From contig CAZPCV010000034.1 in assembly GCA_964585245.1 (NCBI GenBank), positions 1 to 14,802 of the forward strand: 14,802 nucleotides of DNA, written 5' to 3'. The position numbers and the translations under genes are program-made. The notes under the pieces were generated by a model. That model was given only the letters and a program-made list of their open reading frames with translations. It was not told the DNA's origin and did not search any database. Shown piece after piece: positions 7,193-12,739 of the stretch (position 1 is the stretch's first letter; every line of letters starts with the position of its first letter). The DNA comes from CAZEDL01 sp964585245 (GTDB lineage: Bacteria > Patescibacteriota > Patescibacteriia > Magasanikbacterales > GWA2-37-8).

Positions 7193-7801
7193 ATGGCTCG
7201 TAATCTAGAACCAAAACACAAAATGTGTCGCAAATATGGCGAAAAATTATGCGACTCAGCCAAGTGTCCAGTAACTCGCCGCAGCTATCCGCCAGGGCAG
7301 CACGGTCCTAATCAGAAAAACAAAAAACTGTCTGGTTATGGTCGTCAGTTGCGTGAAAAACAAAAAGTAAAAAAGATTTACGGTATTTTGGAACGCCAAT
7401 TCAGCAATTATGTGGCTGAAGCTGCCAAAAAAACTGGTGACACCAGTAAATTCTTGGTATCCTACTTGGAATCCCGACTTGATAATGTAGTGTACCGCTT
7501 AGGTTTAGCAAAATCACGCCGTGCGGCTCGCCAGCTCGTTAGCCACGGCCACATTGCAGTCAACGGAAAAAAAGTTAGTATCCCGTCGTACCGTACCCGC
7601 GTTGGCGAAACGGTAGGTATCCGAGAATTAGCCAAAGGTAAAGCTATTTTTCAAACCCTTGGTGAAACCTTAGGGAAAGTTGAAACCCCGGCCTGGCTCA
7701 GTGTTGACGCCAAAACCCTGACTGGAAAAGTGCTTAATGCCCCCATAGTAGATATGATTCATTTTGACGCCAAGTCAATCGTTGAATTTTACTCTCGTTA
7801 A
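7193..7801 (+). CDS. rpsD: 30S ribosomal protein S4
   Basis: S4 is a primary 16S rRNA binding protein that nucleates small-subunit assembly and in many bacteria represses its own operon. The 202-residue product has the N-terminal motif SYPPGQHGP, then LREKQKVKKIYGILERQF, SYLESRLDNVVYRLGLAKSRRAARQLVSHG (the S4 RNA-binding fold, about 95-160) and the C-terminal VEFYSR. The N-terminus keeps C12, C20 and C25. The place of the first zinc cysteine seen in Thermus S4 (C9) is taken by H9, and the loop between the pairs is shorter. A His-Cys3 zinc site is therefore plausible. S4 is the first candidate for binding the leader RNA upstream of rpmJ. Confidence 0.97.
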   Translation: MARNLEPKHKMCRKYGEKLCDSAKCPVTRRSYPPGQHGPNQKNKKLSGYGRQLREKQKVKKIYGILERQFSNYVAEAAKKTGDTSKFLVSYLESRLDNVVYRLGLAKSRRAARQLVSHGHIAVNGKKVSIPSYRTRVGETVGIRELAKGKAIFQTLGETLGKVETPAWLSVDAKTLTGKVLNAPIVDMIHFDAKSIVEFYSR

Positions 7802-7802
7802 T

Positions 7803-7838
7803 TTCTGCCTATCGAGCAGAACCCCGGTGTTTGCCGGG
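7803..7838 (+). repeat. Two adjacent hairpins between rpsD and rpoA
   Basis: TTCTGC (7803-7808) pairs with GCAGAA (7816-7821), and immediately after it CCCGG (7823-7827) pairs with CCGGG (7834-7838). No T-run follows, so termination is unlikely. They fill most of the 57-base spacer and could serve as an RNase processing site or set the rpsD/rpoA expression ratio. Confidence 0.45.
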
Positions 7839-7858
7839 ATTAATATCTTCACAACACT

Positions 7859-8683
7859 ATGGAAAATTTTCTTCTCCCAGCCAAAGTCGATTTTCAACCG
7901 GGGTCCGCTCCTTTTTCTGGCTCGGTTACCATTATGCCTTGCTACCACGGCTATGGAACCACGCTTGGTAATGCTTTGCGCCGTGTTTTGTTATCATCGC
8001 TCCCTGGGTCAGCTGTAGAATACTTTAAAATTAAAGGTGTCCAGCATGAATTCAGCACTATTGAAGGTGTAAAAGAAGATGTGATGGAAATCATGCTGAA
8101 CTTAAAACAATTATCAGTAGCGATTTTTTCAGATGAACCAGTTACTTTGCATTTGTCCAAAAAAGGTCCTGGGGTAGTTACCGCCAAAGACATCGAAGAG
8201 AATGCCCAGGTTGAAATTATCAACAAAGATCTGGTCATCGCTAATTTAACCGGCAGCAAAGCTTTGGAAATGGATATCGTAGTAGGCAAAGGCCGCGGTT
8301 ACCGACCAGTAGAAGAAAAAAATAAGCAAAATTATGATCTTGGCACGATTGTAATGGATTCGGTTTATACGCCTGTCAAAGATGTCGGTTATAAAGTGGA
8401 ATATACCCGCGTCGGCGATATTACCAACTACGAAAAGTTGATTATTTCGATCGAAACCAACGGCACCATTTCGCCCGAAGAAGCCCTCCGTCAAAGTACC
8501 GAAATTTTGATGAACCACTTTACGATCATTTTGGACGGTGTCAAACAATCAATGCCAATGACCGCCATGCCAAAAACGGAAGCCGAGGTATCAGAAGCTG
8601 GCACTGACGAAACTGAAGCTGTTGAAGAGACAGAGGCCGAGGAAGAAGTTAAGCCAAAAAAGAAGGCTAAAAAAACTAAATAA
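7859..8683 (+). CDS. rpoA: RNA polymerase alpha subunit lacking the C-terminal domain
   Basis: The alpha subunit dimerises and scaffolds beta and beta'. The N-terminal assembly domain is complete: GYGTTLGNALRRVLLSSLPG (31-50) is the dimer/beta-binding signature, followed by the insert domain and the C-terminal strand-helix part (YEKLIISIETNGTISPEEAL, 191-210; helix to about 230). After residue 235 there is no alpha-CTD. Instead, about 40 residues of Glu-rich sequence end in a Lys-rich tail (KPKKKAKKTK). The total is 274 residues against about 329 in E. coli. The CTD normally contacts UP elements and activators, so promoter recognition here must do without it. No frameshift is apparent: the stop is followed by a spacer with its own stem-loop and then rplQ. 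Confidence 0.96.
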   Translation: MENFLLPAKVDFQPGSAPFSGSVTIMPCYHGYGTTLGNALRRVLLSSLPGSAVEYFKIKGVQHEFSTIEGVKEDVMEIMLNLKQLSVAIFSDEPVTLHLSKKGPGVVTAKDIEENAQVEIINKDLVIANLTGSKALEMDIVVGKGRGYRPVEEKNKQNYDLGTIVMDSVYTPVKDVGYKVEYTRVGDITNYEKLIISIETNGTISPEEALRQSTEILMNHFTIILDGVKQSMPMTAMPKTEAEVSEAGTDETEAVEETEAEEEVKPKKKAKKTK

Positions 8684-8700
8684 TTACTTTAAATCAGAGG

Positions 8701-8767
8701 ATAGTTATTAAAACGCAAGAACATACCAACATTAAAAACCAAGGTACCATGTTCTTGAAAAAACTAT
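8701..8767 (+). repeat. Stem-loop in the rpoA-rplQ spacer
   Basis: CAAGAACAT (8716-8724) and ATGTTCTTG (8749-8757) are perfect 9-base inverted arms. Outside them ATAGTT (8701-8706) pairs with AACTAT (8762-8767). The hairpin occupies most of the 99-base spacer and ends 15 bases before the rplQ ATG. Only a short A-run and TTTT follow, so it is a poor terminator. A processing or translational control element is more likely. Confidence 0.5.
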
Positions 8768-8782
8768 TTTAATGCCAATGGT

Positions 8783-9133
8783 ATGCGACACCAAAAAAAT
8801 AAAATCACCCTAGACAGAAAAAGCGCTCCGCGCAAAGCCCTGTTAAAAAATTTGGCCGAAAGTTTAATTTTGTACGAAAAAATTACCACGACCAAAGCTA
8901 AAGCTAAAGCCGCCCGCTCTCTCGTTGAACGTCTGATCACTAAATCCAAACCAGGCACACTCACTGCCCGCCGCCAAGTGATCTCTAAGCTTTTCACTGA
9001 AAACGCTGTACAAAAATTAATGACAGAGCTAGGGCCTCGCTACGCCAAGCGCCCAGGTGGATATACCCGTATCACCGCCCTTAAGAACCGAAAAGGGGAC
9101 GGCGCCGAAGAAGTCGTACTAGAATTAGTTTAA
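8783..9133 (+). CDS. rplQ: 50S ribosomal protein L17
   Basis: L17 lies near the polypeptide exit of the large subunit. The 116-residue product shows the family pattern MRHQKNKITLDRKSAPRKAL (1-20), LLKNLAESLILYEKITTTKAKA and the C-terminal GGYTRITALKNRKGDGAEEV. The length is normal for bacteria with the short form. The ATG at 8783 gives the canonical MRH start. An ATG at 8772 lies in another frame and is not used. It follows rpoA as in most bacteria. Confidence 0.97.
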   Translation: MRHQKNKITLDRKSAPRKALLKNLAESLILYEKITTTKAKAKAARSLVERLITKSKPGTLTARRQVISKLFTENAVQKLMTELGPRYAKRPGGYTRITALKNRKGDGAEEVVLELV

Positions 9134-9149
9134 TTTCATATCTATCCTA

Positions 9150-9205
9150 GTTAGGAATTAAGAAACATAGCTTAAAACACTAATTCCTAATTCCTAATTC
9201 CTAAC
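9150..9205 (+). repeat. Heptamer tandem repeat and inverted repeat between rplQ and rplM
   Basis: TAATTCC occurs three times in tandem (9181-9187, 9188-9194, 9195-9201), followed by TAAC. GTTAGGAATTA at 9150-9160 is the exact reverse complement of TAATTCCTAAC at 9195-9205 (11 bases), and its TTAGGAATTA part can pair with any copy. A stem-loop with variable register results, seven bases before rplM. No T-run follows. It could be a spreading intergenic repeat or a slippage-prone control site. Confidence 0.7.
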
Positions 9206-9211
9206 ACGTAT

Positions 9212-9568
9212 ATGTCTCGTATTACTCGCACCAAATATGTTCTAGACGCCACCCGCCAAAGCCCGGGACGTCTGGCAACCAAAATCGCCGGCTTATTAAT
9301 GGGCAAACATAAAGTCAGTTACGAAATGCATTTAGACAATGGCGACAAAGTGGTAGTCGAAAATGCCAGCAAATTACTCTTTACTGGCAAAAAACTTGAC
9401 CAGAAAGAGTATAAGCACCACACTATGCACCCAGGCGGTTTGAAGAGCAAACCAGCCAAAACTATGTTGGCCGAAGATCCGACCGACGTGATCCGCCATG
9501 CGGTAGTAAAAATGTTGCCTAAAAATAAACTGCGCGAAGCTCGCTTGCGCCGATTAACGTTTAAATAA
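9212..9568 (+). CDS. rplM: 50S ribosomal protein L13, short form
   Basis: L13 is an early assembly protein of the large subunit. The 118-residue product has YVLDATRQSPGRLATKIAGL, GDKVVVENASKLLFTGKK, YKHHTMHPGGLK and DVIRHAVVKMLPKNKLREAR, which together are diagnostic. It is shorter than E. coli L13 (142). The N-terminal segment before the DA motif is only about a dozen residues, and the C-terminus ends soon after the MLPKN motif. It is followed after two bases by rpsI, the usual L13-S9 pair. Confidence 0.96.
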   Translation: MSRITRTKYVLDATRQSPGRLATKIAGLLMGKHKVSYEMHLDNGDKVVVENASKLLFTGKKLDQKEYKHHTMHPGGLKSKPAKTMLAEDPTDVIRHAVVKMLPKNKLREARLRRLTFK

Positions 9569-9570
9569 TT

Positions 9571-9978
9571 ATGACCAAAATTAACGCCAAAAACGACAAA
9601 ATCAAAACGGTAGGACGCCGCAAAGCTGCTTCCGCCCGCGTTCGCTTAAGTGAAGGCAGTGGGATAGTTACTATTAACGGCAAGCCGCTCGCTGAATATT
9701 TGCCCTACGCCGAATGGCAAGAAATCGTCTTGGCCCCGCTTAAAGCACTGTCCAAAGAAAAAAATACTGATGTTTCGGTAAAAGTTGCCGGTGGCGGCAA
9801 GAAAGGACAGGCCACAGCCGCTCAGCTAGGTATTGCTCGCGCTTTGGTAAAATGGAATGAAGATTTCAAAAAAACACTGAAATCACTCGATCTCTTGACC
9901 CGCGACGCCCGCGTGAAAGAACGCAAGAAACCAGGGTTGAAAAAAGCCCGTCGCGCACCACAGTGGAGTAAACGCTAG
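9571..9978 (+). CDS. rpsI: 30S ribosomal protein S9
   Basis: S9 is in the head of the small subunit. Its C-terminal SKR tail reaches the P-site tRNA anticodon loop. The 135-residue product contains TVGRRKAASARVRL (13-26), GSGIVTINGKPLAEYL, VAGGGKKGQATAAQLGIARAL and the C-terminal KKARRAPQWSKR, all typical. The stop is TAG (9976-9978). Directly behind it, in the same frame, the codons for FRVPQWSKR followed by TAA form a second, divergent copy of the C-terminal end (9979-10008). The first copy already gives a normal S9, so I end the gene at 9978. Reading through the TAG would add nine residues plus the one inserted at the stop. Confidence 0.96.
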   Translation: MTKINAKNDKIKTVGRRKAASARVRLSEGSGIVTINGKPLAEYLPYAEWQEIVLAPLKALSKEKNTDVSVKVAGGGKKGQATAAQLGIARALVKWNEDFKKTLKSLDLLTRDARVKERKKPGLKKARRAPQWSKR

Positions 9979-10008
9979 TTCCGAGTGCCGCAGTGGTCCA
10001 AACGTTAA
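9979..10008 (+). pseudogene. Second, divergent copy of the rpsI 3' end
   Basis: These 30 bases continue the rpsI frame after its TAG and read FRVPQWSKR then TAA, against RAPQWSKR then TAG in the gene. Compared codon by codon with 9952-9978, the copies differ as CGC/CGA, GCA/GTG, CCA/CCG, AGT/TCC, CGC/CGT and TAG/TAA. All are synonymous except one Ala/Val, and the Ser codon family has switched. A recent slippage duplication would be nearly identical in DNA. This pattern suggests the end of another functional rpsI brought next to this one, for example by an element integrating at the gene's 3' end. No start codon is present, so on its own it is a fragment. Confidence 0.7.
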
Positions 10009-10020
10009 TTTGTATTGTTT

Positions 10021-10056
10021 AAGACCGTTAGTCACCTGTACTAACGGTCTTTTTTT
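10021..10056 (+). terminator. Intrinsic terminator of the ribosomal operon
   Basis: AAGACCGTTAGT (10021-10032) pairs perfectly with ACTAACGGTCTT (10040-10051) around the loop CACCTGT. A run of seven T starts at 10050. It lies 43 bases beyond the rpsI TAG and 13 beyond the TAA of the duplicated end. Confidence 0.92.
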
Positions 10057-10067
10057 GTTTACATAGC

Positions 10068-10095
10068 AAAAAAAGACTTCCCGGAAGGGGAGTCT
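10068..10095 (-). terminator. Minus-strand intrinsic terminator
   Basis: AGACTTCCC (10074-10082) pairs with GGGGAGTCT (10087-10095) around GGAA, with one G-U pair. Seven A precede it (10068-10074), so on the minus strand the hairpin is followed by seven T. The plus side has no T-run. It would stop leftward transcription coming from the phage-like region, yet no minus-strand gene is visible to its right in this window. Confidence 0.7.
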
Positions 10096-10097
10096 CA

Positions 10098-10129
10098 AAC
10101 GCTCATCTTTCGGGATGGGCGTTTTTTTT
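10098..10129 (+). terminator. Plus-strand intrinsic terminator
   Basis: AACGCTCATC (10098-10107) pairs with GATGGGCGTT (10114-10123) with one G-U pair around TTTCGG, followed by T to 10129. It is the second rightward terminator within 80 bases of the first, with only the oppositely oriented hairpin between them. Confidence 0.85.
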
Positions 10130-10186
10130 ATTAGCCAAAAGTCGGCGTACCGGCGCATCCGGGTTATTCACCAAGAATTTATCTAT

Positions 10187-10372
10187 ATGAAATTTCTCAC
10201 CAAGAAAAAACAGTTGCTTCCAAACTTCCGCTATCGTTTCGGCTGGGCTTTCTTCCAGAAGCTAGATCGAGAAAAGCTCAGAAGCACAATCGTAATCAAA
10301 AACATGGCCGACTGTATCGAATGTGGCCAAAGTGGATTCCGGCATACCAGCTACTGCGTAGCCGTAAATTAA
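10187..10372 (+). CDS. Small basic protein with CxxC motif, unknown function
   Basis: From the ATG at 10187 (MKFLTKKKQLLPN) this frame encodes 61 residues. The frame is open further upstream to an ATG at 10115, but that start lies inside the terminator hairpin and would give an unlikely N-terminus. The TATG context at 10187 matches the other genes. The N-terminal half is basic and aromatic (FRYRFGWAFFQKL). The C-terminal part reads CIECGQSGFRHTSYC, whose Cys, His and Cys residues could form a small zinc site. I do not recognise a family. The gene sits alone between the terminators at the rpsI end and the phage-like operon, with a terminator-like hairpin directly after its stop. That layout resembles a phage 'moron' or a small accessory gene. 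A chance open frame cannot be excluded. Confidence 0.45.
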   Translation: MKFLTKKKQLLPNFRYRFGWAFFQKLDREKLRSTIVIKNMADCIECGQSGFRHTSYCVAVN

Positions 10373-10401
10373 AAAATCCGTCTCTTGCACAGACAGATTT
10401 T
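10373..10401 (+). terminator. Terminator-like hairpin after the small CxxC gene
   Basis: AAAATC (10373-10378) and GTCT (10380-10383) pair with AGAC (10391-10394) and GATTTT (10396-10401), with one C/A mismatch. The loop is CTTGCAC. The A-run on the left and T-run on the right make it a possible bidirectional terminator, although the T-run (four) is short. The remaining bases to 10471 hold only the possible promoter and dyad described below. Confidence 0.55.
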
Positions 10402-10413
10402 AGAAGAAAATTT

Positions 10414-10458
10414 TTAACTCTTTATTAATCCCATTCTATCACTCCGGTGAATAGAGTG
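10414..10458 (+). promoter_or_regulatory. Possible early promoter and operator of the phage-like operon
   Basis: TTAACT (10414-10419) and TATCAC (10437-10442) are 17 bases apart; each matches the sigma-70 consensus at four of six positions. Overlapping the downstream part is dyad symmetry: CACTC (10440-10444) with GAGTG (10454-10458), and alternatively CTATCAC (10436-10442) with GTG-A-ATAG (10448-10454). It is the right place for a repressor-controlled early promoter. Both boxes are only moderately conserved. Confidence 0.4.
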
Positions 10459-10471
10459 TCAAACCAATCCT

Positions 10472-11233
10472 ATGGACAACAATCAACCAGTCGTAGTCCA
10501 GCCGCCAGCTCAACCGGCGGTTCAGACTACCAATATTGAAACAATGTTACAAACCGCCCTTGAAAAGGGATTACCTATTGAAACACTCGAAAAGCTCCTC
10601 GCCATGAGAAAAGAACTCCGCGCCGAAGCCGCCAAGCAAGCCTACGACGAAGCGATGGCAAAGTTGCAAGGCGAACTACCAATCATCGAAAAAAAGAAAG
10701 TGGCAAAAAATCGCGCCGGGGTAGTTTTGTATAAGTTTGCTCCTCTTGAAGCAATTATCGATCAGTGCAAGGAGTTTATCGCCAAGAACGGATTTAGCTA
10801 CGGATTCAAACCGGAAGTATCTGAGACGCGTGTCAAAGTCTACTGCACAGTCAAACATCAAGCCGGACACTCTGAAACCACAGACTTTGATATTCCTCTG
10901 GCAACCCGAACCGAAATCATGAACGCCCCACAACAAATAGCCGCAACTCTCACCTTTGCTAAACGGTATGCCTTTAAAAACGCCTTTGGAATTGAAACCG
11001 ACGATGAAGACACTGACGCACAGGGAGAAGACAAGAAAGATAATAAGGCTACACAAGAACAATTCGATAAGATCGATAAATTATCTGCCGATGCCGGATT
11101 CACAAAAGCCTATGTAGTGCAGCGGTGCAAAGATATTTATGGTGTTTCTTACACCGGAATCAATGCGATACAGGCCGACGGTATTATTACCATGCTTACC
11201 AAAAAGGTAAGCGAAAAAAATACTACTAAATAA
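10472..11233 (+). CDS. ERF-family single-strand DNA annealing protein
   Basis: ERF proteins, named after the phage P22 Erf protein, bind single-stranded DNA and anneal complementary strands for recombination and genome circularisation. The 253-residue product has an unstructured Pro/Gln-rich N-terminus (1-20). The ERF core follows: KFAPLEAIIDQCKEFIAKNG (88-107) and the family hallmark NAPQQIAATLTFAKRYAFKN (151-170) followed by an acidic DDEDTD (177-182). A C-terminal domain (about 195-245, FDKIDKLSADAGFTKAYVVQ) resembles the helical tail seen in other phage recombinases. It is followed after five bases by the exonuclease gene. The pair probably works like lambda Exo/Beta. Family assignment is from motif recognition only. 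Confidence 0.88.
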   Translation: MDNNQPVVVQPPAQPAVQTTNIETMLQTALEKGLPIETLEKLLAMRKELRAEAAKQAYDEAMAKLQGELPIIEKKKVAKNRAGVVLYKFAPLEAIIDQCKEFIAKNGFSYGFKPEVSETRVKVYCTVKHQAGHSETTDFDIPLATRTEIMNAPQQIAATLTFAKRYAFKNAFGIETDDEDTDAQGEDKKDNKATQEQFDKIDKLSADAGFTKAYVVQRCKDIYGVSYTGINAIQADGIITMLTKKVSEKNTTK

Positions 11234-11238
11234 ACTAT

Positions 11239-11853
11239 ATGCTTATCCAAAAATTTGAAACCCAAGAAGAATGGCTTGCGGCTAGACGCGGCAAAGTCAC
11301 TGGAACACGTCTAAAAGACCTTGTGGTCAAGCGTGGAACAAAACCAAAAAAAGGTTTTTATGAAATTATTGCCGAACGTATCGGAGTGCCCCGAGAAGAT
11401 GAAAACCCTATGGACCGTGGCCACCGTCTCGAAGAAGAAGCACTGGATCGTTTCGAGCAGATGACCGGGAAAAAAGTCGAGCGTGTAAAAGTTATCTGGT
11501 CACGTGAAGACAATCCTAATATCGCTGTTTCGCCGGACGGTCCGGTTGAAGGAACGGATAACACTGAGGCGGTAGAGGTTAAATGTCTCAATTCGGCCGC
11601 GCATATCGAAGCGTACCTTACCAAAGAAATTCCGGCTGATTACCACTACCAAAAACTTCAGTATTTCATCACCAATGATGGACTTAAAAAAGTTACTTTT
11701 GCCTTCTTTGATCCGAGCCTTAAGGTGTGCGACTTCTTCTTAATTGAGGTAACGCGCGAATCAGTACTGGCAGAAATTGAGGAGCTCATGATACTTGAGC
11801 GCGAATCGCTCAAACAGATCGACTCCATAGTTAATTCACTCTTAGCTTTTTAA
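11239..11853 (+). CDS. YqaJ-like viral exonuclease (PD-(D/E)xK)
   Basis: These enzymes degrade one strand of duplex DNA to expose single strands for the annealing partner. The 204-residue product has WLAARRGKVTGTRL (12-25), the typical N-terminal YqaJ helix and GK-TGS-like motif. It then has GHRLEEEAL (61-69) with a candidate catalytic Glu, SPDG (98-101) with D100, and VEVKC (112-116) with E113 and K115, the PD-(D/E)xK core. YHYQKLQYF (135-143) matches the Y-x2-Q-x-Q motif, with K-L-Q instead of the usual Q-L-Q. All expected metal-binding residues are present, so it should be active. It lies between the annealing protein and a coiled-coil gene, one base before the latter. Confidence 0.87.
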   Translation: MLIQKFETQEEWLAARRGKVTGTRLKDLVVKRGTKPKKGFYEIIAERIGVPREDENPMDRGHRLEEEALDRFEQMTGKKVERVKVIWSREDNPNIAVSPDGPVEGTDNTEAVEVKCLNSAAHIEAYLTKEIPADYHYQKLQYFITNDGLKKVTFAFFDPSLKVCDFFLIEVTRESVLAEIEELMILERESLKQIDSIVNSLLAF

Positions 11854-11854
11854 T

Positions 11855-12736
11855 ATGGATTTAAATATTGAAAAATTTGATCCTACAACTGCGGAATTGC
11901 AATCAATGGCCGAGGCAAGCAAGCAAATAATCATTACAGATTTTGAAGATGTGGCACAGGTTAAAGCAGTTCATGAGCAGAGAATTTTACTTAAAAACAC
12001 CCGAATAAAAATTAAAGATAAAGGCGAAGAATTACGAGAGGACGCGGTTAAATTTCAAAGAGCTGTTATTGCTAAGCAAAAAGAACTTATCGCCATTATT
12101 GAACCGGAAGAAGATCGCCTCAAAAATCTTGAAGAAGAAGCCACGCTCTATGCGATTAAGCAAGAGCGCTTGCGGAAATTACCAGAACGTCGGTCCCGGC
12201 TCGAACAGGAAAAAGTTGGCGAGCAGTTGAGTGATGAGCAGGTCAATGAGCTGGATGATGTGAGTTTTGAATCCCTTATCACATCGCTCATAAATGCCCG
12301 AATAATAAGTGAAAACCTTAAAAAAGAAGCCGAACTCAAAGCGAAACAGGCAGAGATTGAAGCCAAAGAGAAAGAGCTAAAAGACAAAGAATTGGCTATG
12401 CAGCGAGAGGCCGATGCTAAGGCTCAAGCAGAACGAGACAAAGAACTTGCGGCACAGCGAGAAAAAGAGCGCCTAGACGCCATAGAACAGGCCAGACTAG
12501 ACGGTGAGCGCCAAGCCAAAGAAGCACAGGCACAAAAAGAAGCCGAAGAAAAAGCGAAAAAAGAGCGCGAGGAAGAGGAAGCGCGGAAAGCAGCGGCTAA
12601 ACTCGAAAAAAGCAAGAAGTATAAAGCCTTTCTCGAATCACACGGCTGCACCGACGTAACCAAAGGAGAATTCAAGATTTTTGAGACTGAAACCGGCTAC
12701 GTTCTTTTTAAGAGAATTGCTGAATTTTCCAAATAG
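11855..12736 (+). CDS. Coiled-coil phage protein, DUF1351-like
   Basis: This 293-residue protein is strongly charged and mostly helical. Residues 1-110 contain a pattern (ITDFEDVAQVKAVHEQR, then KFQRAVIAKQKELIAIIEPE) that recalls the DUF1351 family found beside phage recombinases. A second helical part runs to about 150. Residues 155-255 are a long Lys/Glu/Ala-rich coiled coil, and the last 45 residues form a small separate domain (FLESHGCTDVTKGEFKIFET, ending IAEFSK). No catalytic motif is seen. The position, one base after the exonuclease and three before the SSB-like gene, suggests a structural or bridging role in recombination. The family name is tentative because coiled coils match many families. 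Confidence 0.6.
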   Translation: MDLNIEKFDPTTAELQSMAEASKQIIITDFEDVAQVKAVHEQRILLKNTRIKIKDKGEELREDAVKFQRAVIAKQKELIAIIEPEEDRLKNLEEEATLYAIKQERLRKLPERRSRLEQEKVGEQLSDEQVNELDDVSFESLITSLINARIISENLKKEAELKAKQAEIEAKEKELKDKELAMQREADAKAQAERDKELAAQREKERLDAIEQARLDGERQAKEAQAQKEAEEKAKKEREEEEARKAAAKLEKSKKYKAFLESHGCTDVTKGEFKIFETETGYVLFKRIAEFSK

Positions 12737-12739
12737 CCT

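Noticed and set aside
7764..8018. Plus-strand open frame spanning the rpsD end and rpoA start
   Set aside because: It overlaps two certain genes in another frame and its composition is not protein-like.
9976..9978. Recoding of TAG as sense codon
   Set aside because: No other accepted gene in the window needs TAG as sense. mnmA and the SSB-preceding coiled-coil gene themselves end in TAG, and the recoding known in some CPR lineages concerns TGA.
10115..10372. 85-residue version of the small CxxC protein
   Set aside because: Its start lies within a strong terminator hairpin; the ATG at 10187 is in the usual TATG context.
12424..12675. Minus-strand open frame opposite the coiled-coil gene
   Set aside because: A Ser/Ala-rich shadow of the Lys/Glu/Ala-rich coiled coil.
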